DNA from: Alcaligenaceae bacterium SAGV5
GTDB lineage: Bacteria > Pseudomonadota > Gammaproteobacteria > Burkholderiales > Burkholderiaceae_B
DNA length: 64,000 bases
Assembly (NCBI GenBank): GCA_009360345.1
Contig: SPDP01000002.1
Span: 186,001 to 250,000, forward strand
Direction of reading: 5' to 3'
The translations under genes were made by a program, and so were the position numbers. This document shows, piece by piece, positions 28,612 to 37,346 of this stretch. The notes under the pieces are model-generated. The model saw nothing but the letters and a program-made list of their open reading frames with translations, ran no database searches and was not told where the DNA came from. Each line of letters begins with the position of its first letter. Position 1 is the first letter of the stretch.

Positions 28612-29581
28612 CGGGGCGCGGGCGGGCGCCCGCTTCCCGGGCCCGCGCCTCCAGCCCCGCGATCTCGTGCACCACGTCCAGGAAATGGCCGACCGCCGGC
28701 GAGACCGGACGATGGGCATGGGTGATGACGCCCACGGGCGGGATGGTCAGCGGCAGGTCAAAGGGCAGGATGGCGAACAGCCCCTGGTCGCGGTAGTACG
28801 CGGCCACGCGTCCCGGCACCACGGCCAGCATGTCGGACTTCTGGATCACCGCCTGGCTGAGCAGCAGCGACGCGGTCTCCACGCGCGGCCGGGGCACCGC
28901 CACGCCGGCTTTCACGAACATCTGCTCGAACTGGGGCCGCATCGGCGCGAATTCGGTGGGCAGTATCCATTGCGACGCGGCCAGCTCGGACAGGTCCAGC
29001 CGACGCCGGCGCGCCCAGGGATGGCCGCTGCGCACGACCACGCAGACGGGCTCGTCATACAGCAGCTCGCTCTCGAAGGCCGGATCCTGGGTGGCCGCCG
29101 TCAGGCGGCCCAGCACCACGTCCAGTTCCTGCCGCGCCAGCGCCGGCAGCAGCACCTCGTTGCTGCCTTCGGTGGCCAACACCACCACGTCCGGCCAGCG
29201 GGCATGCAGCCGGTCCAGCGCCGTGCCCAGCAGCACCGACACCGCCGCCGGGAACACGCCTACCCGCACGCGCCCGTGCGCGCCCTCGCGTATCAACTGG
29301 ACCTCGGTCAGGGAATCGCCTACGCTGCGCAGGATGCTGCGGGCCCATCGTATGGCCGCTTCGCCGCCCGGCGTAGGCCGCAGCCCGCTGGAAGAGCGCA
29401 TGAACAACTGCGTACCGTAGATGTCCTCGGCATCGCGCAGCAGCTTGCTGGCGGCGGGCTGGGTCATGCTGAGCCGCGCCGCGGCCTTGTGGATGCTGCC
29501 GGTATTGTCCAGCACGTCGAGCAGTTCCAGGTGCCGCAGCCGTAGCCGGCCCCGCACGCGGTTGTCCAGCCGGATGTCCAT
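28550..29581 (-). CDS. LysR-family transcriptional regulator
   Basis: A 343-residue LysR-type regulator. The helix-turn-helix is at about residues 16-75 (HLELLDVLDNTGSIHKAAAR, MTQPAASKLL). A periplasmic-binding-like effector domain follows from about residue 95. The C-terminus is about 35 residues longer than usual, Arg/Pro/Gly-rich, and lies within and just beyond the overlap with the FAH gene. The extension may be natural or the result of loss of an earlier stop. It is downstream of an IclR gene on the same strand. The targets are probably the neighbouring FAH or RraA modules. Confidence 0.87.
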   Translation of the reverse strand: MDIRLDNRVRGRLRLRHLELLDVLDNTGSIHKAAARLSMTQPAASKLLRDAEDIYGTQLFMRSSSGLRPTPGGEAAIRWARSILRSVGDSLTEVQLIREGAHGRVRVGVFPAAVSVLLGTALDRLHARWPDVVVLATEGSNEVLLPALARQELDVVLGRLTAATQDPAFESELLYDEPVCVVVRSGHPWARRRRLDLSELAASQWILPTEFAPMRPQFEQMFVKAGVAVPRPRVETASLLLSQAVIQKSDMLAVVPGRVAAYYRDQGLFAILPFDLPLTIPPVGVITHAHRPVSPAVGHFLDVVHEIAGLEARAREAGARPRPVSPAVAGSPPAGRRGTRSAR

Positions 29582-29625
29582 GTCCTTGCTCCCCTGGTCT
29601 CCCGTCCGCGGCGCGGCAGGCCCGT

Positions 29626-30336
29626 TCATGCCTTGTCCCCATACACGGTGTCGCACCAGGACGCCGACGCGCCCAGCGCCGCCGACAACGCGCGGCCATG
29701 CGCCATCAGGCGGCCGCGGTGGCCGGCACCGCCCGGCTCTACCCGCTGCGCCAGGCCGGACAGCGTCAGCGCTCCCGAGAATGCATCCTGGTCGCCGAAC
29801 ACCGGCACCGACCAGGACGTGACGAACTGATGGTAAAGACCGCTCGAATGCGTGGGCAGGTCCTCGGGCAGCGCGATCCGCCGGTCTCCCACGACCCAGA
29901 CCTGGAAGATCTGGCCGGTGGCGCTGTCGTCGAAGGGCAGCAGGCTGCCCGCCGTGAGCTGGTCGTGCAGGCCCTCGTGCGGCTGGATGCGGAACAGGCA
30001 CAAGCGCTGGCCTTCGCTGGGCACATAGTAGGACGCGGTTTCCCCGCTCAGCCGCGACAGCTCGCGCAACTGCGGCACGACAACATCGGCCAGCCGGAAA
30101 CTGCGCTCGCACACCCGGCCCAGGTACAAGACCCGCGGGCCCAGCGAATAGCGGCCGTCGGCGTGGCGCACCACATAGCGCGTGCGCACCAGCGAGTTCA
30201 GCAGGCGATAGATGGTGGTCTTGTGCAGCGGCAGGCGCACGGCGAAATCAGCCAGGCTGAGACGATCGGCGTCCAGCCGGAAACAGTCCAGGACGGCCAT
30301 GGCCCGCTCCACGGCGATCACGCCTTCGTTGCTCAT
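29626..30336 (-). CDS. IclR-family transcriptional regulator
   Basis: A 236-residue IclR regulator. The ATG at 30336 is used because a longer in-frame extension would run across the palindromic operator. The winged helix-turn-helix spans about residues 8-65 (LSLADFAVRLPLHKTTIYRL), and the effector domain includes RLCLFRIQPHEGLHD. It is divergent from an RraA-like/Bug pair. A 6-5-6 palindrome in the shared promoter is a strong candidate for its own site. Confidence 0.87.
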   Translation of the reverse strand: MSNEGVIAVERAMAVLDCFRLDADRLSLADFAVRLPLHKTTIYRLLNSLVRTRYVVRHADGRYSLGPRVLYLGRVCERSFRLADVVVPQLRELSRLSGETASYYVPSEGQRLCLFRIQPHEGLHDQLTAGSLLPFDDSATGQIFQVWVVGDRRIALPEDLPTHSSGLYHQFVTSWSVPVFGDQDAFSGALTLSGLAQRVEPGGAGHRGRLMAHGRALSAALGASASWCDTVYGDKA

Positions 30337-30362
30337 GCGGCTTTCCTCGCGCGCCCATGGTT

Positions 30363-30379
30363 GTTGTATAGAGTACAAC
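30363..30379. promoter_or_regulatory. Perfect 6-5-6 palindrome, candidate IclR operator
   Basis: GTTGTA-N5-TACAAC lies between the divergent IclR gene (start 30336) and RraA-like gene (start 30449). A -10-like TATAGA overlaps it at 30367-30372, so binding would block polymerase. A related half-site, TTGTAT, lies 4 bases beyond the palindrome. Confidence 0.55.
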
Positions 30380-30448
30380 GAAATTGTATGGATTAAAGTC
30401 CCCTTCGAACGGCCGCGCCCGTGCCGCCGTCCCCTTCCAGGAGCTCGC

Positions 30449-31081
30449 ATGACATCCGCCCTCGAACATCCCGACTGGCTGGCTTCCTCGCTGCTGGCCG
30501 ACGTCGGCGCCTACGCGCTGGCCGCGCGCATCAAGCCGCTGGACCCCGCCTGGCGGCTCTGGGGGCCGGCCCTGCCGATATCCGTTCCCCCGGGCGACAA
30601 CCTCGCCATCCATCACGCGCTGACCCTCGGCCGGGCCGGCGAAGTACTGGTGATCGATGCCCAGGCCTATCGGGAGCGCGCCGTCATGGGCGGCATCATG
30701 ACCACCCAGGCCAAGGCCGCCGGCCTGGCCGGCGCGGTCATCGACGGCGCGATCCGCGACAGCCTGGAGCTGGTCGGACTCGGCCTGCCCGTGTTCGCGG
30801 CGGGCGCGCATCCGGCCGGCCCATCGAAAAAGGGCGACGGCAGCGTGCTGCATCCCATCGTCTGCGCCGGCGCCCCGGTGCGCGCGGGCGACTGGATCCA
30901 TGGCGACTGCGACGGCGTCGTGGTCGTGCCGCGGGAACGCAAGGACGAACTGCTGGGCGCCGCCCATGCGAAATACCTGCGCGAGCAGGAGCGCATGGCC
31001 GCCATCGCCCGTGGCGATCTCAAGCCGGCCTGGCTGGATGCGGAACTGGCCCGCGCCGCCCTTGCCGTGGGCACCCGCTAG
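30449..31081 (+). CDS. RraA-like family protein (HMG/CHA aldolase fold)
   Basis: A 210-residue RraA-fold protein. The family contains RNase E inhibitors and metal-dependent 4-hydroxy-4-methyl-2-oxoglutarate/oxaloacetate aldolases. The signature GLAGAVIDGAIRD, with the substrate-binding Arg-Asp pair, and GDCDGVVVVPRE are visible. With an IclR regulator upstream and a Bug receptor downstream, a catabolic aldolase or decarboxylase role is far likelier than RNase control. The start follows CAGGAG at 30438-30443. Confidence 0.85.
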   Translation: MTSALEHPDWLASSLLADVGAYALAARIKPLDPAWRLWGPALPISVPPGDNLAIHHALTLGRAGEVLVIDAQAYRERAVMGGIMTTQAKAAGLAGAVIDGAIRDSLELVGLGLPVFAAGAHPAGPSKKGDGSVLHPIVCAGAPVRAGDWIHGDCDGVVVVPRERKDELLGAAHAKYLREQERMAAIARGDLKPAWLDAELARAALAVGTR

Positions 31082-31128
31082 CGCGCGTGCCGCGCCTTCG
31101 CCGATAACCAACGAACCGGAGACGACTC

Positions 31129-32097
31129 ATGTATCGACGCCCCCTCCTGGCCGGCGCCCTCGCGGGCGTGGCCCTGTGCGCCGCGCCCAGCGCCGGCGCG
31201 CAATCCTATCCCGCCAAATCCCTGCGCTTCGTCGTGCCGTTCGCCGCGGGCGGCCCGGCCGACGTGGTGGCGCGCGAAGTCGCCACCAAACTCGGCCAGC
31301 AACTGGGCCAGACCATCGTGGTGGAAAACATGGGCGGCGGCCACGGCGTCCCGGCCATGAACGCCGTCGGCCGCGCGGCCCCCGACGGCTACACCCTGCT
31401 GATGGCGGCTTCGGGCAACGTCACCATCCAGCCCCTGACCATGCGCACCAGCGCCGAGGCGATGAAACGCCTCATGCCGGTCGGCATGGTGTCCAGCAGT
31501 CCCCACGTGCTGGTCTCGACGACGAAAATTCCCGTCAGCAACGTGCAGGAACTGATCGACTACGCCCGCCAGCATCCCGGCAAGGTGAACTTCGGCTCGG
31601 CCGGCACCGGGGGCGTGGCGCACCTGGGCATGGAACTCTTCAAGGCGCTGAGCCGTACCGAGATCGAGCACATTCCCTACAAGGGCACCTCGCAGGTGAT
31701 GGTGGACCTGGCCTCGGGCGAGGTCCAGGCCCTGTTCAGCAGCATGCCCTCGCTGAAGGCGCTGATCGACAAGGGCTCGATCCGGGCGCTGGGCTTGACG
31801 GCTCCCAGCAAGGCATCGGACACCGCCAGCCTGCCGCTGATCTCGGCCACGCTGCCCGGCATGGAATACACCACCTGGTATGGCCTGTACGCGCCGGCGG
31901 GCACGCCGCAGCCGGTGATCGACAAGCTCAACGCCGAACTGCGCAAGACGCTGACCGACCCCGCGCTGGTGGCCCGCATGCGGGAACAGAGCGTGGACCT
32001 GATCGCCAGCACCCCCGCCGAACTGGACGCCCGCACGAAGCAGGACACCGGGAAATGGGGCCGGCTGATCAAGGAAGAAAACCTGAAGATCGACTGA
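31129..32097 (+). CDS. Bug/TctC-family periplasmic solute receptor
   Basis: A 322-residue Bug receptor with a Sec-type signal peptide ending near residue 24 (PSAGAQSYP). The ligand loop is PFAAGGPADVVAR, followed by IVVENMGGGHGVPA, in which a histidine replaces the more common alanine. It follows the RraA-like gene by 47 bases and is closed by a textbook intrinsic terminator. The pair likely handles a dicarboxylic hydroxy/keto acid. Confidence 0.9.
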   Translation: MYRRPLLAGALAGVALCAAPSAGAQSYPAKSLRFVVPFAAGGPADVVAREVATKLGQQLGQTIVVENMGGGHGVPAMNAVGRAAPDGYTLLMAASGNVTIQPLTMRTSAEAMKRLMPVGMVSSSPHVLVSTTKIPVSNVQELIDYARQHPGKVNFGSAGTGGVAHLGMELFKALSRTEIEHIPYKGTSQVMVDLASGEVQALFSSMPSLKALIDKGSIRALGLTAPSKASDTASLPLISATLPGMEYTTWYGLYAPAGTPQPVIDKLNAELRKTLTDPALVARMREQSVDLIASTPAELDARTKQDTGKWGRLIKEENLKID

Positions 32098-32123
32098 CCG
32101 CCGCGCCTGGCGGCAGCATCTCG

Positions 32124-32157
32124 CCCCGGGACCGGCCAGCCGGTTCCGGGGTTTTTT
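32124..32157 (+). terminator. Intrinsic terminator
   Basis: CCCCGGGACCGG pairs with CCGGTTCCGGGG (12 bp including one G-U) around a CCAG loop, and six T follow. It ends the RraA-like/Bug transcript and insulates it from the downstream Fur-type promoter. Confidence 0.92.
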
Positions 32158-32186
32158 CATATCTTCTCAATAATTGAAATACGAAC

Positions 32187-32205
32187 GATATTGAGAATTA
32201 ATCTT
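32187..32205. promoter_or_regulatory. Putative Fur box
   Basis: The 19 bases starting GATATTGAGAAT match the classical Fur consensus at 13 of 19 positions by hand count. The site lies in an AT-rich stretch 72 bases before the TonB-dependent receptor start. Iron-repressed transcription of the receptor and lipoprotein pair is the natural reading. Confidence 0.6.
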
Positions 32206-32277
32206 GATTAAAATCCGTATTTGCTCAAGAATCCTGGGTTCGTTCGTTTCTGCGCCCTCGCCGGCCCGGTTGGTCCC

Positions 32278-34329
32278 ATGCCCAGTCCGTCCTCCTTTCG
32301 CCCCACGCCGTCCCGCCTGCGCCTGGCGGTCTATGCCGCGCTGAGCGCCCCTCTTGCCACGGCCGCCGTCGCCATGGCGCAGGAGGCCCATACCCTGGCC
32401 CCCATCGTCGTCACCGGCACCCGCACCGAAAAAACGGTGGACGACACCCCCATCCGCACCGAAGTCGTCACCCGCGAGGAAATCGAACGCACCCACGCCC
32501 GCACCCTGACCCAGGCCCTGGAGAACATCCCCGGCCTGCAATTGCGGGAAATCCACGGCAAATCGGGCTATGAGCTGTCCCTGCAGGGCCTGAGCAGCGA
32601 CCAGGTGCTGGTGCTGATCGACGGCCTGCCGATCTCGGCCAGTACCGGCTCCACGGTGGACCTGAGCCAGTACCTGCTGACCGACGTCGACCGCATCGAG
32701 GTGGTCAAGGGCGCCACCTCGGCGCAATACGGCAGCTCCGCCATGGGCGGCGTCATCAACGTCATTACCCGGCCCGCGCAGCCCGGCCTGTCGGGCACGG
32801 CCACCCTCGACGCCGGCAGCTATGGCGGCCAGAACAGCAAGGGCGGCTCATGGCGGCCGGCCAACCGCCACGGCCAGTTCTCCATCCAGGGCGGCAACGA
32901 ACAACTGCGCGGCCGCATCGCGGCCGACGTGCTGGACGACGACGGCTTCGGCATCAACCCCGACGCGTGGAGCCGCCAGGGCGACAAGATCCGCCGCCAG
33001 CAGTATTCGGCACGCGTGGATTGGCTGCCCGGTGCCCGCCAGCGCTACTTCGTGGACGGCAGCATCTACCGCGAAGACGACACCCAGCGCTACACCACCT
33101 TCGTGCCGCCCAACCTGCTGCCCCAACGCAAGACCGAGACCATCGAGCGCAAACGCATCACCGGCGGCGGCCAGTGGGAGCTCGACAACGGCACCAGGCT
33201 GCAGTTGAAGGGCGTGGGAGAACGCTACGACAGCACCTCCCAGGCCTACTCCAACGAATTCCCGACCACGCGCCGCAACGCCAGGCAGGAAATGGGGCAC
33301 CTGACCGCGCAGGTGGACCTGCCCGCCTGGCGCAACCAGTTGTGGCAGTTCGGCGCCGACTACCACTACGAAGACCTGAAACAGGACAACAACGGCGTCT
33401 CCGAGTTCGTGCGCGGCGGCGCGGTCGACCGCTCCAGCAAGGAAGTCTTCGCCCAGAACGACATCATTTTCAATGACACCTGGGAACTGCTGCTGGGCGC
33501 CCGCTACCAGGACGACTCCGACTTCGGCGGCCACTTCGCGCCCAAGGCCAGCCTGCGCGGCAAGCTGCTCAACACCCGGGACTGGAGCGGCGTGCTGCGG
33601 GCAAGCTTCGGCCAGGGCTACCGCGTACCCAACCTGAAGGAGCGCTACTACCTGTTCGACCACAGCGCCCTGGGCTACATGGTGCTGGGCAATCCCGACC
33701 TGAAGCCCGAGGCGTCCAACAGCTTCCAGCTGGGCGGCACCTTCACCTTCCGCCAGGACGTCACCTTCGAGGTCAATGCCTTCATGAACCGGGTGAAGGA
33801 CCTGATCCAGACGGACATGAGCAACACCGCCATCATCAATGGTGTCACGGCCTACACCTACCGCAACATCGCACGTGCCCGCACCCAGGGCATCGAGACC
33901 GGCCTGCGCTGGCAGGCCACGCCCGCCCTGGCGCTGAACGTCGGCTACACCTTCACCGACGCCAAGAACCTCGACACCGGCGGCGAGCTGACCCGGCGGC
34001 CGCGCCACATCGGCCGCGTCGGCGCCGACTGGCGCGCCCTGCCCGACACCACGGTATCCGTGCGCACCCGCATCCAGAGCAGCGAACTGATCTCGTCCGA
34101 CGACGTCGCGCAGTCCAACGGCGGCTCCGGCGGCGGCGGCCGCTCGCCGGGCTGGACCACGCTGGACCTGATGGTGAACCAGAAGATCGGCCGCCAGCTC
34201 ACGGTGTTCGCCGGCATCAACAACCTGTTCGATCGCCAGCGCGACTTCTCCAACCCAACCGATTTCGGCCCGCTGCGCGGCCGCTTCGTGTACGTCGGGG
34301 CGCGCTACGCCTTCGGCTCGGCTCAATAG
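32278..34329 (+). CDS. TonB-dependent outer-membrane receptor, probable heme/iron uptake
   Basis: A 683-residue TonB-dependent receptor. The signal peptide ends near AVAMAQEA, and a TonB box (APIVVTGTR) precedes the plug domain, which has LTQALENIPGLQL, LVLIDGLPIS and SSAMGGVINVITR. The beta-barrel occupies the remainder. The ATG at 32278 is chosen over an upstream TTG at 32221 because the latter is close to the promoter and would add a non-signal-like extension. The protein ends in AFGSAQ rather than the usual terminal aromatic residue. The Fur box upstream and the HmuY-like lipoprotein downstream point to heme or heme-protein uptake. The ligand is inferred. Confidence 0.9.
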   Translation: MPSPSSFRPTPSRLRLAVYAALSAPLATAAVAMAQEAHTLAPIVVTGTRTEKTVDDTPIRTEVVTREEIERTHARTLTQALENIPGLQLREIHGKSGYELSLQGLSSDQVLVLIDGLPISASTGSTVDLSQYLLTDVDRIEVVKGATSAQYGSSAMGGVINVITRPAQPGLSGTATLDAGSYGGQNSKGGSWRPANRHGQFSIQGGNEQLRGRIAADVLDDDGFGINPDAWSRQGDKIRRQQYSARVDWLPGARQRYFVDGSIYREDDTQRYTTFVPPNLLPQRKTETIERKRITGGGQWELDNGTRLQLKGVGERYDSTSQAYSNEFPTTRRNARQEMGHLTAQVDLPAWRNQLWQFGADYHYEDLKQDNNGVSEFVRGGAVDRSSKEVFAQNDIIFNDTWELLLGARYQDDSDFGGHFAPKASLRGKLLNTRDWSGVLRASFGQGYRVPNLKERYYLFDHSALGYMVLGNPDLKPEASNSFQLGGTFTFRQDVTFEVNAFMNRVKDLIQTDMSNTAIINGVTAYTYRNIARARTQGIETGLRWQATPALALNVGYTFTDAKNLDTGGELTRRPRHIGRVGADWRALPDTTVSVRTRIQSSELISSDDVAQSNGGSGGGGRSPGWTTLDLMVNQKIGRQLTVFAGINNLFDRQRDFSNPTDFGPLRGRFVYVGARYAFGSAQ

Positions 34330-34353
34330 TCTTTTCCTAGGGGGGAACCCAAC

Positions 34354-35667
34354 ATGAAATCCAGATCCTTGTTCACGCTCGGCGCCTTGTGCGCTGCCCT
34401 TGTCCTTGCCGGTTGCGGCGGCGGTGGCGATGGCGGCGGCGGCAGCGGGGGAGGCGACGGCGGAGGAGGCGGCACGACCCCTACCCCCACCAATCGGTTC
34501 ACGCAAAGCGGTGAATGGAAATTCACGCTGCCCGCGGCCGGCGCTTCGATCTGCTACGACTTCGATACCAAGGCGGTCGTCGCCAGTTGCTCCGGCAACA
34601 CCTGGGACCTGAAGCTGACCAGCAGCGGCCTGACCGGCACGTTGTGGACCAATAGCGGAACCAGCGGAACCGGATCGGGCGGCGCCTTCGGCGGACCGTT
34701 CGAACATACCTGGACCGAACTGAAGACCTACCTGAACGCCACGACGGATCCCACCAGCGGCGCGGCGCTCCCCGCCACCGTCTACGCCGCCGACGCCGCG
34801 GCCAGCGTGTTCACCGGCACCAACGACATCCGCGCCGCCGCGTTCGAATATGGGGTAACGGGCAGCTCCACCGACCACAGCCTCTACCCCAACTTCCGCG
34901 TATTCCTGATCACGGCCAACAGCGCCGCGGTCGTCGGCGCGACCACCACGCCGGTCACCACCGGCGACGGCGTGTTCGCCCTGCAGGTCACCGGCTACTA
35001 CGGCGGACCGGGCGGCACGACCTCCGGCCATATCTCGTTCCGCTGGGTCACCCGGACGACCGCTCCCGTCATCCAGACCGCCACGGTCGATGCCACCAGC
35101 GGCTGGGTCTACTACGACCTGGTCAACAAGCGCACCGTGGACCAGAGCGGAACGTGGCACATCGCCTTCAACCGCTACAACGTCAAGCTGAACGGCGGAT
35201 CCTCGGGCACCGGCACCGTCGCCGGTTTCCTCGGCAAGACCCCGGCCGGCTTCTACGACGCCACCGGCAAGCCGATTGCCGCCAAGTTCACCAGCACGAC
35301 CAGCTCGTCGGACACCGAAGCCGAACTGACCGCCGCGGACCTGGCCGCGCCGGCCCGGACCTCCGCATGGGTCAAGGACAGCAACTCCTCGGCGCTGAAC
35401 CCCGCCGTGCAGGGTTCCTACCCCAACCCGCTGAGCTACGGCTGGTACACCTACTACCCCACCGCGGCCGCCGCCAAGAACGCCGGGCTGCCCGAAGTCG
35501 CCCACATCATCAACGCCAACCCGGCCAACGGCACCCTGATCCGCAACGGCGAAGGCAGCAGCTACACACGCCTGCACCTGAGCGGCATCACCTACGCCGA
35601 TCCCCAGGACGCCAACAGCGCCCAGACGTGGACCTTCGCCTACGATCTCCAGCCAACCGCCGACTAA
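34354..35667 (+). CDS. HmuY-like lipoprotein with two tandem HmuY-type domains
   Basis: A 437-residue predicted lipoprotein (lipobox LAGC, Cys21) with a Gly-rich tether (22-40). Two copies of an HmuY-like beta-rich unit follow, at about 50-232 and 240-435. The second has the family hallmark TWHIAFNRYNVKLNGG (267-282) after YYDLVNKRTV. The first has a diverged equivalent, YDFDTKAVV then TWDLKL. HmuY of Porphyromonas gingivalis is a surface hemophore paired with the TonB receptor HmuR. Here the gene follows a TonB receptor by 24 bases, with AGGGGGGAA upstream of the ATG, so the same pairing is suggested. The domain duplication is unusual. Heme ligands cannot be assigned by eye. Confidence 0.75.
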   Translation: MKSRSLFTLGALCAALVLAGCGGGGDGGGGSGGGDGGGGGTTPTPTNRFTQSGEWKFTLPAAGASICYDFDTKAVVASCSGNTWDLKLTSSGLTGTLWTNSGTSGTGSGGAFGGPFEHTWTELKTYLNATTDPTSGAALPATVYAADAAASVFTGTNDIRAAAFEYGVTGSSTDHSLYPNFRVFLITANSAAVVGATTTPVTTGDGVFALQVTGYYGGPGGTTSGHISFRWVTRTTAPVIQTATVDATSGWVYYDLVNKRTVDQSGTWHIAFNRYNVKLNGGSSGTGTVAGFLGKTPAGFYDATGKPIAAKFTSTTSSSDTEAELTAADLAAPARTSAWVKDSNSSALNPAVQGSYPNPLSYGWYTYYPTAAAAKNAGLPEVAHIINANPANGTLIRNGEGSSYTRLHLSGITYADPQDANSAQTWTFAYDLQPTAD

Positions 35668-35693
35668 CACGTTTTGGAGCGGTTGTACCTTCA

Positions 35694-35723
35694 CCGCTGC
35701 CCTTCGGGGCAGCGGTTTTTTTT
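35694..35723 (+). terminator. Intrinsic terminator
   Basis: CCGCTGCCC pairs perfectly with GGGCAGCGG around a TTCG loop, and eight T follow. It closes the TonB receptor/HmuY-like operon. Confidence 0.95.
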
Positions 35724-35808
35724 CGTCGCGGAAGCAGACAACCCTCTGCTAATATTTCGCGCAGCATTCCGCCGTCTCCGCCACCCCCCACCCACTGGAG
35801 AGTTCCCC

Positions 35809-36549
35809 ATGCGCAAGCTCATCGGTCTGTTGAGCCTCGTCCTGCTATTGGCTGCGTGTTCCGAAAAAAGCGGCGACAAGGAAATCAAGGTGGCGGTATC
35901 GCCTGCCTCCCCGCCCAACCTGTTCGAGGAGAACGGCACCACCAAGGGCCTGGATCTCGATATCTTCGAAAGCTACTGCAAGGCCCGGGGCTGCAAGCTC
36001 AAGATCACGGCCTACGACTGGCAGGGCATGCTGGGCGCGGTGGTCAGCAAGCAGGCCGATGTGGCGTTCTCCGGCATCTCCATCACCAAGCAGCGCGAAG
36101 AGGTCATGGATTTCTCCAAGCCCTACATGGAGAACACCTGGAACCTGGTCAGCCTGAAGAGCCGCAACATCAAGTTCGACGACCTGGCCGAGATGAAGAA
36201 GTACAGCGTCGGCTATCCGCGCGGCATGGCCTACAGCGATTTCATCAAGAACGACCTGACGCCCAAGGGGGTCTACACGCTCGACAAGGTCAAGATGTAC
36301 CCGTCCTATAACGAGGTGCTGTCCGACCTGCAGAACGGCAACCTCGACCTCGCCTTCCTGGACGGCACCGTGGCTTCGGTCTACCGCAAGAAGCTGCCCA
36401 TCCAGGACAGCTATGTGTTCACCGGCTTCGACCGCTTCGGCTTCGCCTTCCCCAAGGGCTCCAAGCTGCGCGAGGACTTCGACAACTACATGGCGAACGA
36501 ACTCAAGCCCGAAGGCGTGCAGGCCATCATCAACAAATGGATGCAATAG
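35809..36549 (+). CDS. Polar amino-acid ABC transporter substrate-binding lipoprotein
   Basis: A 246-residue family 3 solute-binding protein. The N-terminus is a lipoprotein signal (LLLAAC, Cys17), so it is probably tethered rather than free. Family features are GLDLDIFESYCK, DWQGMLGAVVSKQADVAFSG and SITKQREEVMDFSKPYM. Likely ligands are polar or basic amino acids, but the specificity is not readable. The REP-like copy B separates it from its two permease genes and ATPase gene, which could let it be expressed at a higher level. Confidence 0.9.
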   Translation: MRKLIGLLSLVLLLAACSEKSGDKEIKVAVSPASPPNLFEENGTTKGLDLDIFESYCKARGCKLKITAYDWQGMLGAVVSKQADVAFSGISITKQREEVMDFSKPYMENTWNLVSLKSRNIKFDDLAEMKKYSVGYPRGMAYSDFIKNDLTPKGVYTLDKVKMYPSYNEVLSDLQNGNLDLAFLDGTVASVYRKKLPIQDSYVFTGFDRFGFAFPKGSKLREDFDNYMANELKPEGVQAIINKWMQ

Positions 36550-36570
36550 TCCCCCCCGTACGCCCTTCGG

Positions 36571-36628
36571 GCGCCCCCCAGGGGGCGATGCGGGTGGACC
36601 GGCGGAGCCGGATCCACCGCATCCTGGG
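36571..36628 (+). repeat. REP-like two-hairpin intergenic element, copy B
   Basis: GCGCCCCCCAGGGGGCG is followed by GATGCGGGTGGACCGGC facing GCCGGATCCACCGCATC and then CCTGG. It differs from copy A mainly by paired changes in the outer stem (GATGCG with CGCATC in place of GGCACC with GGTGCC). It lies between the binding-protein and permease genes. Confidence 0.75.
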
Positions 36629-36684
36629 TCTGGTGCCGCTGTCTTGGTTTGTAGAGCCGGTGCTACGGGGGGGCATCCTCTAGC

Positions 36685-37338
36685 ATGGATATCGCACGGA
36701 TATTCGGGCTGCTGGGGACGGGGGTTGGATATACCGTGCTGGTCACGCTGGCTTGCAGCGCCACGGGGGTGATCGTCGGGCTGGCGATCGCGATCCTGGG
36801 GCGGCTGGGGTGGCGGCCGGTGGATGGGGTGCTTGGGGTATTCACCTACGTCTTCCGCGGCATTCCGGTGCTGGTGCTGCTCTTCATCGTGTTCTTCGGG
36901 CTGCCCACCATCGGCGTCGGCGTGCCGCCGCTGGTCTCGATGATGCTGAGCCTGGGGCTGATCACCGGCGCCTATCTGGGCGAGGTGTTCCGCGGCGCGC
37001 TGGATTCGGTCGAGGCGAGCGAGGTGCTGGCGGCCGAGGCGATGGGCATGAGCCGGGTGCAGATCTTCGCCTACATCGAGCTGCCGCAGATGCTGCGGTT
37101 CTCGGTGCCGGGCATGGTCAACGAATTCACCACCGTACTGAAGTACTCGCCCTTCGGCTATACGGTAGGCATCCCCGAAGTCATGAAACAGGCCATGGCG
37201 CTGTCCGCCGCCACGCTGCGCGGCGTGGAAATCTATTTCGCGGTGGGCCTGGTGTACTTCGCGATCTACAAGATACTGGTGACGGCTATCTGGGCGCTGG
37301 AGAAGCGCTGCCGCGTGCCGGGCCTGACGGAGCATTGA
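36685..37338 (+). CDS. Amino-acid ABC transporter permease
   Basis: A 217-residue HisM/GltK-type permease with about five membrane helices and the EAA loop ASEVLAAEAMGMSRVQIFAY followed by ELPQ. The ATG start lies shortly after a G-rich stretch. With the second permease at 38067 it forms the heterodimeric channel of the polar amino-acid importer. The gene order is binding protein, permease, ATPase, permease. Confidence 0.92.
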   Translation: MDIARIFGLLGTGVGYTVLVTLACSATGVIVGLAIAILGRLGWRPVDGVLGVFTYVFRGIPVLVLLFIVFFGLPTIGVGVPPLVSMMLSLGLITGAYLGEVFRGALDSVEASEVLAAEAMGMSRVQIFAYIELPQMLRFSVPGMVNEFTTVLKYSPFGYTVGIPEVMKQAMALSAATLRGVEIYFAVGLVYFAIYKILVTAIWALEKRCRVPGLTEH

Positions 37339-37346
37339 GAACGGCC

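Noticed and set aside
30449..31081. Assigning RraA (RNase E inhibitor) function
   Set aside because: Only the fold and the Arg-Asp signature match. The IclR and Bug neighbours fit an aldolase or decarboxylase role better.
32221..32277. Upstream TTG start for the TonB receptor
   Set aside because: It lies close to the expected promoter/Fur box and adds a stretch unlike a signal peptide. The ATG at 32278 gives a normal one.
34414..34473. GGC-rich run as a microsatellite or phase-variable tract
   Set aside because: The units are irregular, with mixed glycine codons broken by Asp and Ser, and fit a flexible lipoprotein tether. No regular repeat unit is seen.
32848..35694. 948-codon minus-strand open frame opposite the TonB receptor and HmuY-like genes
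   Set aside because: The opposite strand holds clear signal peptides, plug and barrel motifs and a terminator. The antisense product is low-complexity Gly/Val/Ala.
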